This document shows positions 34,477 through 42,971 of a stretch of 64,000 bases of DNA, in pieces. Origin of the DNA: G965237725 sp965237725. GTDB taxonomy: Bacteria > Pseudomonadota > Gammaproteobacteria > Arenicellales > Poriferihabitantaceae. A program made the translations under genes and the position numbers. The notes below the pieces were generated by a model. That model searched no databases and was not told the DNA's origin. It saw only the letters and a list, made by a program, of their open reading frames with translations. Positions within the stretch are counted from its first letter, which is position 1; the number at the start of each line of letters is the position of its first letter. The stretch is from NCBI GenBank assembly GCA_965237725.1, contig OZ250151.1, positions 2,108,001 to 2,172,000 of the forward strand, in the 5' to 3' direction.

Positions 34477-36620
34477 TGATTGACTTTAAAGTTGAGAACG
34501 GCATCGCCACCATTACCTGGAATATGCATGAGCGCTCGATGAATGTGCTGGATCGGGCATCCCTGGCTGCATTTGACTCTGCAGTTGATCAGGCACTGGC
34601 CGACGATACGGTCAAGGGCGTCATAGTCGATTCTGCAAAAGCAGATTTCATTGCCGGTGCGGACCTGGAAATGATGCTGGGCTTGAATGACGTCGAACAA
34701 GTCATGGAACTTTGTGATTCAACCAAGGCGATGTATAGAAAAATGGAAACCGGGGGCAAGCCTTTTGTGGCTGCCATCAATGGCGCGGCTATGGGCGGTG
34801 GCTTGGAGCTTTGCCTCGCCTGCCATTATCGTATCGCTGCGGATAGTGCAAAGGCAAACATTGGCTTACCCGAAGTTAACCTGGGATTGTTACCCGGTGG
34901 CGGCGGTACCCAACGATTACCGCGGATGATCGGCATCGAAAAGGCCTTGCCCATCTTACTCGAAGGAAAGGTCTACACCCCTGCTGCCGCTGCAAAACTC
35001 GGCGTCATCGATGACGTGGTCGCAGCGGATGAACTGGGTGCTGCGGCCAGAGCGTGGATCGAGGCGGCCACAATCTCAGGCAAGGGTCCTGACAAGCGAT
35101 GGCCTGACAAACCATGGTATGAGAAAGGATATAAGCCACCCGGTCCAGGGGTACACAGCCCCGAAGGTTATGAGATTTTTATCCCTGAAAGCTCGCAGCT
35201 GCATGCTAAAACCCGGGGCAATTACCCTGCCCCCAAAGCTATCCTGTCCTGTGTCTACGAAGGCATGCAATTGCCCATAGATGTGGGTTTGAAAGTGGAA
35301 AGTAAATATTTTGCCAAACTCTGTCTCAGCAAAGAAACCCGCAGCATGATCCGCTCGCTTTTCTTCAGCATGAATGAAGCGAATAAGCTGGGGCGGCGAC
35401 CCCCGTCTGTTCCCACCGCAGAATATAAGCGCATTGGTGTGCTCGGTGCAGGCATGATGGGTTCGGGCATCGCATATGTCTCAGCCCTCGCCGGTCTCGA
35501 TGTCACCTTGCTTGATGCCAATGCCGAATTAGCAGAAAAGGGTAAATCCTACAGCGCCAGGGTTATGGACAAACTGATTTCCCGCGGCCAAAACACCGAA
35601 CAGCAAAAGCAGGATGTCTTGTCTCGCATTTCAACCACTACCAACTTTGCTGAGCTTGCAGATTGCGAACTGGTTATCGAGGCGGTTTTCGAAGATCGCG
35701 AAACTAAAGCTGAGGTAACGCGCAAAACAGAGGCCATGCTGGCATCCACGGCGGTGTTTGCTTCCAATACTTCGACCTTACCGATTTCCGGGCTGGCCGA
35801 AATTGCGTCTCGCCCTGAAAATTTTATTGGCCTGCACTTCTTTTCCCCTGTGGATCGAATGAAGCTTGTGGAGGTAATAATCGGCAACGCGACTTCAGAT
35901 GAAACTTTGGCCAGGGCTCTCGACTTTGTCAAACTTATCCGTAAAACCCCTATTGTCGTAAACGACTCGGTGGGCTTCTACACCAGCCGTGTGGTTTCAC
36001 GCTACCTCGAAGAAGGCGTTGCCATGGTTGAAGAAGGGGTCAGCCCTGCGTTAATTGAAAACGCCGGCAAACTTGCGGGCTTTCCGGTTGGGCCACTGGC
36101 GCTACTCGATGAGGTTAGCCTTGAACTCAACCATAAAATTCACCAGCAGCATAAACTTGACCTGGGTGATCAATACAAGACAAAGGCAGGAGAAGATGTG
36201 CTTCGACTTTTAGTCGAGGAATTGGGTCGATTGGGTCGAAAATCCGGCTGTGGGTTTTATGATTATCCGCCTGACGGGCCGAAACATTTATGGTCGGGCG
36301 TGCACGATCATTTTCCCAAATCCCATGAGCAGCCGGATGTCGAAGTGCTAAGGAAGCGCATATTGATGGTTCAATCCGTGGATGCGGTGCGTTGCCTGGA
36401 TGAAGGCGTGCTTTCCGATCCTCGGGATGGTGATGTGGGTTCCATCCTGGGTTGGGGATTTCCAACCTATACCGGCGGCGCCATATCATATGTCGACTAT
36501 TGTGGTGTCGAAACTTTTGTAAAACAGTGCGATGAATTTACGGCAAGTTATGGCGAACGATTTAGGCCACCCGAGTCATTACGTGAAATGGCGCGAACCG
36601 GCGCAACGTTCTACGCCTAA
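34476..36620 (+). CDS. FadJ-like bifunctional enoyl-CoA hydratase / 3-hydroxyacyl-CoA dehydrogenase
   Basis: A 714-residue fusion. The N-terminal crotonase domain (about 1-190) contains ADFIAGADLEMM (oxyanion hole), GGGLELCLACHYRIA and LPEVNLGLLPGGGGTQRL with its active-site Glu. The hydroxyacyl-CoA dehydrogenase part begins near residue 320 with GVLGAGMMGSGIA and has GLHFFSPVDRMKLVEVI with the catalytic His, followed by two C-terminal helical domains. It hydrates an enoyl-CoA and oxidises the product to the 3-keto ester used by the thiolase. ATG 34476 overlaps the thiolase stop. A crotonobetainyl-CoA substrate is inferred from neighbours. Confidence 0.9.
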   Translation: MIDFKVENGIATITWNMHERSMNVLDRASLAAFDSAVDQALADDTVKGVIVDSAKADFIAGADLEMMLGLNDVEQVMELCDSTKAMYRKMETGGKPFVAAINGAAMGGGLELCLACHYRIAADSAKANIGLPEVNLGLLPGGGGTQRLPRMIGIEKALPILLEGKVYTPAAAAKLGVIDDVVAADELGAAARAWIEAATISGKGPDKRWPDKPWYEKGYKPPGPGVHSPEGYEIFIPESSQLHAKTRGNYPAPKAILSCVYEGMQLPIDVGLKVESKYFAKLCLSKETRSMIRSLFFSMNEANKLGRRPPSVPTAEYKRIGVLGAGMMGSGIAYVSALAGLDVTLLDANAELAEKGKSYSARVMDKLISRGQNTEQQKQDVLSRISTTTNFAELADCELVIEAVFEDRETKAEVTRKTEAMLASTAVFASNTSTLPISGLAEIASRPENFIGLHFFSPVDRMKLVEVIIGNATSDETLARALDFVKLIRKTPIVVNDSVGFYTSRVVSRYLEEGVAMVEEGVSPALIENAGKLAGFPVGPLALLDEVSLELNHKIHQQHKLDLGDQYKTKAGEDVLRLLVEELGRLGRKSGCGFYDYPPDGPKHLWSGVHDHFPKSHEQPDVEVLRKRILMVQSVDAVRCLDEGVLSDPRDGDVGSILGWGFPTYTGGAISYVDYCGVETFVKQCDEFTASYGERFRPPESLREMARTGATFYA

Positions 36621-36664
36621 CGCTTCTGACACCATACTAAAGGAATTATTCGAGTTAAGTCGTG

Positions 36665-37858
36665 CTAGGCCAAAGCACCTTCGGCCATTAAGTAGAATTC
36701 ATCGGGCAAGTTTCGTTTACCCGCTTCGATGCGCAAGCGATTATGAAATTCGTCTCGCGGTACGCTGCAATGTTGCAGATGACGCTCACCGGCGGAGGGG
36801 TCAAACACACCGCGCCCATGTAACATTCGATGGTTGTCCAAAACATTCATATCACCTGGCTTCATAAGATAACGAAACTCAAGATCCGGATTATAAATCT
36901 CATCAGCAAACGCCTGGACCGCAAGATAGGTCTGTTCGATTAACTCTTCTGGAATATCCTGGGGCGCCAAAGACCTTTCGGTAAATCGGGTTCCGATTAT
37001 GTTTCCATCAAAATCAATGTTGATCATTTTTCGGCGAGCGTGATACTTTTCACCTTCATTTCTAAAACTACGAAATAATACGGGGGTAGTCGTTAAAACA
37101 GTAAATGCTTCGGGGTTATTTTTTCGTAGTCGTTCTGCTGCTAAAAATCCATCAAGCAATATCGAATCACCGCCGCCGGACGGATGTGCTTTTAAACAAT
37201 GAAAAAACGAGATGCCTATGGGTGCATATCGCCAATTGTCATCGGAGTGGGCGCCGAGGTAATGTGATTGGGTTGCGCCGATATTGAATCCTGGCTGGAT
37301 TTTTACATCGAAAACTTTTCCGAGATGGCTAGTTAATACGGGCCCAAATCGACTTGCCACTTCAGCTACGGAACCTTCATGAGTCGCCACATTAAATACC
37401 CGCGCAAAACCATTATCGCGCACAGCCAGAAACAGCTCGAACAAGTAGTCTTCATCTCCGCCATCGATTCGCGCCCAGTCGAATCTCGGTAGCGCAAGTC
37501 CTGAAGTGCCATCCCATAACGAAGGCTTATGTTGACGGGTTTTTCGGGCCGACTCAGAATAACAATTATCGCGCAACCATCGTATCGAATAGGTTGTATC
37601 TTTCAGTCCAGAATTCCAGTTTATAACAAGCTCAGACCCTTTGATCTGGGTAGATATAATTTCAAGCTTTCGAGGATCGTCGGGTAAATTCAGGAAATCA
37701 TCAATTTCACTGGTTAATAAGGTGTCGGAATAAGCCTCGCTGTGCCGCAACCAGACAAAATGAAATCGGCTGACATGGACATCATTCCATTCTATCCTTA
37801 GTCGACGTTGCTCGGCTTCGATGGTGATTTTATTAATCTGGTAGGTGGGCTCAGTCAT
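36665..37858 (-). CDS. Gamma-butyrobetaine hydroxylase-like 2-oxoglutarate dioxygenase, zinc site lost
   Basis: A 397-residue paralogue of the enzyme at 20774. Iron ligands are intact (GAHSDDNW supplies His and Asp, LHGRGVF the distal His) and an Arg follows in ERHLQH. The N-terminal DUF971-like domain is present by length, but the three zinc Cys are absent (the segment reads RHSEAYSDTLLTSEIDDF). It may be a gamma-butyrobetaine or trimethyllysine dioxygenase-like enzyme with a different substrate. It is convergent with the FadJ-like gene (44 nt) and 68 nt downstream of the crotonase remnant. Confidence 0.78.
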   Translation of the reverse strand: MTEPTYQINKITIEAEQRRLRIEWNDVHVSRFHFVWLRHSEAYSDTLLTSEIDDFLNLPDDPRKLEIISTQIKGSELVINWNSGLKDTTYSIRWLRDNCYSESARKTRQHKPSLWDGTSGLALPRFDWARIDGGDEDYLFELFLAVRDNGFARVFNVATHEGSVAEVASRFGPVLTSHLGKVFDVKIQPGFNIGATQSHYLGAHSDDNWRYAPIGISFFHCLKAHPSGGGDSILLDGFLAAERLRKNNPEAFTVLTTTPVLFRSFRNEGEKYHARRKMINIDFDGNIIGTRFTERSLAPQDIPEELIEQTYLAVQAFADEIYNPDLEFRYLMKPGDMNVLDNHRMLHGRGVFDPSAGERHLQHCSVPRDEFHNRLRIEAGKRNLPDEFYLMAEGALA

Positions 37859-37926
37859 CGCATTTGCTTTTGGGAAGAATTAGAGAATAGAGATAATTGA
37901 ACAAGAAGAGACAAGTTCAGGTCATT

Positions 37927-38496
37927 CTACTTATCAGCCCACCGTGGCTCGCGTTTTTCCAGAAAAGCATTAAAGCCTTCCTGCTGATCCTCGGTGAAGC
38001 AGCAGGCTAATGCCGCTTTTTCTTCCATCTCCACCACGGCATCCGCAGAAATTGTCCGCCCTTTATCGAAGAATTCTTTAACATAACGAACAGCAATGGG
38101 CGCACGGCTGGCAATCTTATTCGCCCAACTCTGTACGGTGTCTTCGAAATTTTCTGGATCAGCGACAGCATTGACCAATCCAACCCGGGCTGCTTCTTCA
38201 GCGCTCCACAAATCACCGGTGAGACATAGCTCCTTGGCTTTGCTCTCGCCGATCAAGCGTGCCAGCAAATAGCTCGAGCCGTTTGTTGTGGGCTGGTTTA
38301 TGCGCACCTCGCAGGAACCAATCTTCACCGTCCGCGAGGCGATGCGCAGATCGCAACCCAGTGCCAACTCAAAACCACCACCCGCAGTGACCCCGTTCAG
38401 CGCAGCAATTGTTGGTATAGGCAGGGTGCGGATAGATGACCATGTGGTCAGCATTTGCTCGGTAGCCCCTGCACTTATGATCGCAACATCGAGCAT
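37927..38496 (-). pseudogene. N-terminally truncated enoyl-CoA hydratase/isomerase (crotonase)
   Basis: The 189-residue frame has the middle and C-terminal parts of a crotonase: IAALNGVTAGGGFELALGCDLRIAS, the SxELARxxI-type helix, SAEEAARVGLVNAV and FLEKREPRW at the end. The first 60-70 residues, including the first oxyanion-hole strand, are missing. In-frame sequence upstream of ATG 38496 soon meets a stop (TAA, 30 nt before). It could be a pseudogene or a shortened protein of altered function. CaiD-like carnitinyl-CoA dehydratase would suit the neighbours, but this cannot be shown. Confidence 0.65.
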
Positions 38497-38732
38497 GGTT
38501 TTAAGTCTCCCAAAGAATATACATTAACAAGTATATCTCAAATTGTAATAGCGAATAAATGACGGTATAGCGGATGGTTCGGGGTAGGCAAACCGGTCCC
38601 GATAAATCGATTATTTTTTCCTCGCCTTGGGCCTGAATTGGGTATACATTTCGCCAATATGAATACGCCATCTTGTTGATAGAACAATGCAATGCTTACC
38701 CTTTACCCGGATCATTAACTCTTACAAAACCA

Positions 38733-39674
38733 ATGGCTGAAAACAGGCGCGGTATATATTTTGTCATCATCGCGATGACGGCATTTTCGATACAGGATGT
38801 GGTGATTAAGCTTCTATCTGAAGACACTTCGCTGTTTCAGATTTTGTTTATCCGCTCGATGATTGGTATTTTCCTAATCTCTGCATTTCTAAAAATTTCC
38901 GGCAGAACCCTTAAATTTAGCACAGCCTATCCACTGTTAAGCACGTTTCGTGGCTTGCTGTTCTTCTGTGGATATTCGACATTTTATTTCGCTCAATCCA
39001 AGATTCCTATCGCCAACGCAACGGTTTTGTTTTTGATCAGTCCATTTTTTATAACCATCCTATCAATTTTTATTTTTGGCAGCCAGGTCGGTGTTTATCG
39101 CTGGGTCACCATGATCGTTGGATTTTTGGGGGTAGTCATTATTGCTCAGCCCGAGGGGGATACATTCGATTTGTTTTATTTGCTTCCTGTGGCCGTGGCG
39201 ATGATTTATGCGATTTCGATGATGATTGCAAAAATGACAGCTGAAAAAGATACCGTCTATCAGCAGGTCATATATATGTACATCGTTACCGCTATATTAA
39301 GTGGCATCATGGGGCTCGCTATTGGTGACGGCCGGTTTGACACCCCTGAGTTTGCCGCTATCGAGTTTATGGTGCGGTCCTGGAATTTTGATACTGTCCT
39401 GATTACTTCCGGCATGATTGGGGTTGCCGTCATTGGCACCATCGCATTTTTATTGTTAACTGCGGCCTATCGCGCTTCAGATCCCGCCACCATCGCACCT
39501 TTTGAATACTCAGGTTTACTGGTATCTATTGTCGCAGGCTACTTGTTTTGGGGCGACATACTCTCGATAAAAGAACTCATCGGCATGGTGTTAATTGTCG
39601 GATCTGGCATCTATTTGTTCTATCGCGAAAATGTCAGAGGCGTACAGGACGCAACGGAAGCGCCTCTTCGATAG
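38733..39674 (+). CDS. DMT (EamA) family transporter
   Basis: A protein of 313 residues with ten predicted helices arranged as two EamA repeats. The second repeat includes GTIAFLLLTAAYRASDPATIAPFEYSGLL, a highly typical stretch, then GIYLFYRE at the C-terminus. These transporters move small metabolites across the inner membrane. ATG 38733 is chosen, since an upstream TTG frame (38673) starts with unlikely residues. It is divergent from the crotonase remnant. Confidence 0.87.
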   Translation: MAENRRGIYFVIIAMTAFSIQDVVIKLLSEDTSLFQILFIRSMIGIFLISAFLKISGRTLKFSTAYPLLSTFRGLLFFCGYSTFYFAQSKIPIANATVLFLISPFFITILSIFIFGSQVGVYRWVTMIVGFLGVVIIAQPEGDTFDLFYLLPVAVAMIYAISMMIAKMTAEKDTVYQQVIYMYIVTAILSGIMGLAIGDGRFDTPEFAAIEFMVRSWNFDTVLITSGMIGVAVIGTIAFLLLTAAYRASDPATIAPFEYSGLLVSIVAGYLFWGDILSIKELIGMVLIVGSGIYLFYRENVRGVQDATEAPLR

Positions 39675-39782
39675 ACAGATTTTATGTCGAAGTTTTAATA
39701 TAAGGACGCGAATAAATTGGTTAAAACAGCGGCGGGCGAGTACGGAGAAATATTAATTAAAATGAACTCGGTTGCTATCTAG

Positions 39783-39801
39783 AGATAAGTAAACTGTCCC
39801 C
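39783..39801 (+). repeat. Copy of a 19-bp dispersed repeat
   Basis: AGATAAGTAAACTGTCCCC, followed by ATAATT, is identical to the copy at 44402-44420 and reverse-complementary to 44343-44361. This copy has no inverted partner nearby. The motif resembles short palindromic sequences associated with REP-type elements in gammaproteobacteria. Confidence 0.75.
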
Positions 39802-39833
39802 ATAATTAATCCCTCCGACACCTTTATGCTCCT

Positions 39834-40199
39834 CTATTCTTGCAATTCCGCTGTAAAGGTCCCATCGCCAGTGTATTTGTTTCCCCATGTTGTGCCTGTT
39901 ATTACGCCATCCAATATTGTGCCTTCAAATATTTGTTTGGGGGCTTTCCTGACCACCTTAAAGTAGTTTCCTTCTAATTTTCCGAATCCGGAAATATTAT
40001 CCACATCGGTAATTTTAATTTTACCTTTGGCAGAGATCTTAATTTTAAGTGCGTAGGTACCAGAGGGTACTGAGGATCCTCCAGCAAGTGTTTCGCTACC
40101 GGCATAATACCCCTGAAATTCAGCTGGATCCTGAGCCAAGGTCATGCCAGATAATATGAATAGCGTACAAATTAGTAATTTTATTATTTGTTTTTTCAT
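39834..40199 (-). CDS. Small secreted protein of unknown function
   Basis: A 121-residue protein with a signal peptide (MKKQIIKLLICTLFILSGMTLA, cut before Gln-Asp). The mature part is Gly/Lys/Thr-rich and looks like a small beta-sandwich: repeated short strands such as YYAGSET, ALKIKISAKGKIKI and EGTILDGVITGTTWG. No family is recognised. ATG 40199 has a GAGGA Shine-Dalgarno at proper distance; an upstream in-frame start is unlikely. Two 10-bp direct repeats lie about 80-105 nt upstream. Confidence 0.65.
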   Translation of the reverse strand: MKKQIIKLLICTLFILSGMTLAQDPAEFQGYYAGSETLAGGSSVPSGTYALKIKISAKGKIKITDVDNISGFGKLEGNYFKVVRKAPKQIFEGTILDGVITGTTWGNKYTGDGTFTAELQE

Positions 40200-40644
40200 A
40201 GTTGTGTCCTCTGGTACTGATTTCAGAATTTGTTTAACGTCACTAAAGGGAAACGGTGCTGGCAGCAATATCCGCGCCGGAAAATACTTCGGTCGGAAAA
40301 TACCTTGTTAGGGGCGCGTCGACGATCAGCGCAAACTACCCCATTGATACTATCTTTTGGTATTTCATTAGTATTGGACGTCTTTTGCACCACTGTTTCC
40401 CAGTTAATTTAACTATCCGTTTCTACACAATTTACATAACTATACTATATTCCATACCTATTAATGAATCCTGATTTCGTCCAGTTCGCTATAGCTAATC
40501 ATATTTAAACTGCAAGCTTCTTTCAGAAGTCATCACCAGGCCAAAGCTATGGTGCGTTCAGATCAGTATAATCGTCAACCATTCAACCGAAAATTCTCTG
40601 AATAAATATGGCCAAAAATCCACGCCAACACCTAGGGCATCTGG
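40200..40644. other. Gene-free interval with a short direct repeat
   Basis: I see no gene here. The main structure is a direct repeat, CGGAAAATAC at 40278-40287 and 40294-40303, with a 16-bp period, which could be an operator for the small secreted protein transcribed leftward. The rest is AT-rich and unremarkable. Confidence 0.4.
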
Positions 40645-41808
40645 ATGCGACTTGAGCAGTATCGGACTCTCTGGGGCAACATCGACGAATTCGAAGGTCG
40701 CCTGGCCAGGGCTCCGCACCGTAAACTCGACACACTTCTCCCCCATCTCGCCTCCCTCGGGTACGACGGCGTCGAAATGCCGTTTAAATTGGCGCTCTTT
40801 CTCGGCCCCGAGAAACTGAAAAAGCTGCTGAATCTGCACGCCATGGGCCTCACCCTGAGTATTTACACCGATGGCGCATTTAACGTCGGCGATACCCAGT
40901 TCGACCTTTGGGGTGGTGCACACCGGGGTTATACGACTCCGATAACGGCGGAAGAAATGGCAACCGCCTTGGCAGCACGTTCCGCAGAACACGAAGTGCA
41001 AGTCGCCCATGAGAAATATGAGGGCGTGTACGAGGGTCTTGAAGAGCAAGCATCTGGTGAACTGCAGCAGATACTGCGCCGGCACGTGGCGTGCTTCAAA
41101 GAACAGGTCTCGGCCTGCTACCAGATTTTTGGTGATCGGAGAGAAGGTGGATTGCTGACCCTCGTGATCGGCCACGATCTGAGAGACAATTTTCCCCAGG
41201 CCATGGCAGCGCGTTACTTTCGCGACGTTCTAGGGTGGGAGAAAGAGTGTAACTTTGCGGTTGCCCATGAAACCCATCGCAAGCGCTTCCTCCACTCTCC
41301 CTGGGTCATCCGCGATTTCCTGCTTAAGTATTCGGATATCCGCGCTCAAATCCAACTCTGCGCCGACTTCTCACATTTAATGTGTGTTGCCGAGGTGGAC
41401 ACCTCGGATCCGGTACTGAACCAGGTTATCGATTTCATTGTGCCCAATGTGATTCACACCCAGTGCCGTGTGGGCTACGACCACGGACCCCAGGTGGTGG
41501 ATCCGCGCTCACCGGAGTGGATCCAATACATGGAAGGCTCTGAGCGTTGGTGGGATGCGATCTGGAAGAGCCAGTTAGCTCGGGGTTGTGAGTACACCAC
41601 CATGATCGCCGAACACGGGCCGCCGACCTACCAACAGTGCATGCCCGGTACCGGGGAGCCATTGGCCAATATCTGGGATGTGAACCACTGGATTCAGTTG
41701 CGGCGACAGAAACGTTTCGAGAAACTTTTTGATTCAGGGCATCAGACATCCAAGCTGGTGCCTAGCGAGACTCAGGGCTATGAACCAGAAACAAAACCAA
41801 AAGCGTGA
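40645..41808 (+). CDS. Sugar phosphate isomerase/epimerase-like TIM-barrel protein
   Basis: A 387-residue protein that reads as a xylose-isomerase-like TIM barrel. It has YDGVEMPFKLAL early (the usual 'G-F-D-x-V-E' strand end), VAHETHRKRFLHSPW with a His and Glu pair, LCADFSHLMCVAE (Asp/His on a strand end, a typical metal-binding site), IVPNVIHTQCRVG, and a late TTMIAEHGPP. Such folds isomerise sugars or act on keto-acids. No named enzyme is recognised; the C-terminal extension is longer than typical. It lies alone on the plus strand. Confidence 0.65.
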   Translation: MRLEQYRTLWGNIDEFEGRLARAPHRKLDTLLPHLASLGYDGVEMPFKLALFLGPEKLKKLLNLHAMGLTLSIYTDGAFNVGDTQFDLWGGAHRGYTTPITAEEMATALAARSAEHEVQVAHEKYEGVYEGLEEQASGELQQILRRHVACFKEQVSACYQIFGDRREGGLLTLVIGHDLRDNFPQAMAARYFRDVLGWEKECNFAVAHETHRKRFLHSPWVIRDFLLKYSDIRAQIQLCADFSHLMCVAEVDTSDPVLNQVIDFIVPNVIHTQCRVGYDHGPQVVDPRSPEWIQYMEGSERWWDAIWKSQLARGCEYTTMIAEHGPPTYQQCMPGTGEPLANIWDVNHWIQLRRQKRFEKLFDSGHQTSKLVPSETQGYEPETKPKA

Positions 41809-41943
41809 ACGGGCTTAGCGCGTATTCCCTCAACATTCTAGTGACGTGAAAAGATATCTATGCGTTTGTTAGTAAATTAATAATTTCTGCAAGCTGGAAA
41901 AATAAGTTTGCCCAAATTTTGTTTTTGCGACACCGCGAAAAAT

Positions 41944-41956
41944 AGGGTCCTGACCT
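41944..41956. repeat. REP-like short palindrome
   Basis: AGGGTCCTGACCT contains the inverted arms GGTC/GACC around CT. It is in the gene-free space between the TIM-barrel gene and the GFA protein. A related string (AGGGGTCAG) occurs near position 40 of the window. Similar 'GGGTC-GACCC' sequences accompany REP-associated elements; the match is short. Confidence 0.3.
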
Positions 41957-41979
41957 CAAACTTTACGAATATTTCTGAG

Positions 41980-42828
41980 TCAGTCGGGTGGCGGGCCTTC
42001 CGGGAATTGCGGCAGGCCATCTGTAATATCATGCCAACCTGCCTTGTAATCCACAAAGATGTGATCCACGGGCCTGATCTGCGGATCGTCATCTAACGAA
42101 CCTAAGGGTACAATAGCAATCCCCCGCTCAGAATCTTTACGTGGCATCAGGGAGCTGCAGACTTCACAGAACATTTGAGTAAAAAATTTAGCGTCGGGCA
42201 CCTTGTAGAATTTTAGGCGGTCTTCACCACTCAGGTACTCCAGTCCATCATAGGAGACAAAGCCGTTTGAGGCGTGGGCCGCTGCACGACCATAGCGACA
42301 ACGGGAGCAATGGCAATTGTGCGCCACCTTAAATGGCTCGGTTACCTGGTACGTAACCGCACCACACAGACAGCTTCCGCGCACTGGGCCCTCAGCTTTG
42401 CCCGGAACAGGAATCCCTTCCACACTGGGAATGCCTGACTCCTCCGGGTAAGCATCACATTCGGGCAAATTGCCGCTAATGGTATGCCAGGGAGAATTAT
42501 CGACAACAAAAATGTTGTAATCCGGTTTTCGCATATCATCGTGGAAGCCGCCGGGTACCACCCAATGATCCCCCGCTACATTGGAATAGGGAACTACCGA
42601 TCCACAGTTATCGCATGCGCTCCGAGTCAGAACTTCGGAAGATTCGTAATGCACAATGGCGTCGGTATCCCCTATCCAACGAACCTGGCCCTCGGTAAAA
42701 AAACAATAAGTGCCAAATGCTGCGCCATGCACCTTCTGACACATCCGGCAATGGCAGTTGTACATCGCATAAGGTTCCGCCAGCAATTGCCATCTGACGC
42801 TACCACACAAACAATGACCTTCTTTCAT
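41980..42828 (-). CDS. Double-domain GFA (CENP-V/GFA) family protein
   Basis: A 282-residue protein made of two GFA-type zinc domains. Domain one has CLCGSVRW, NCHCRMCQKVHG and ACDNCGS; domain two (from about residue 145) has SCLCGAVTY, HNCHCSRCRYGRAAAH and CEVCSSLMPR. Each domain supplies two zinc sites of Cys. The family is named for an S-hydroxymethylglutathione role, though many members have unknown activity. Formaldehyde would be released by demethylation in this region, so a link is possible, but only by inference. Confidence 0.85.
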   Translation of the reverse strand: MKEGHCLCGSVRWQLLAEPYAMYNCHCRMCQKVHGAAFGTYCFFTEGQVRWIGDTDAIVHYESSEVLTRSACDNCGSVVPYSNVAGDHWVVPGGFHDDMRKPDYNIFVVDNSPWHTISGNLPECDAYPEESGIPSVEGIPVPGKAEGPVRGSCLCGAVTYQVTEPFKVAHNCHCSRCRYGRAAAHASNGFVSYDGLEYLSGEDRLKFYKVPDAKFFTQMFCEVCSSLMPRKDSERGIAIVPLGSLDDDPQIRPVDHIFVDYKAGWHDITDGLPQFPEGPPPD

Positions 42829-42971
42829 TTGCTAACTCCTGGAATCCGATTTTACTGAACAAAGAGTTATGTTAACAGCATAGGCTTGGAGGGCACAAAT
42901 AGCCTTTGTATAGCGGTTTAACCAAAACGATTAAAGTGATCGCGGAGAAATACGAGGCAAATATTTCAGGC

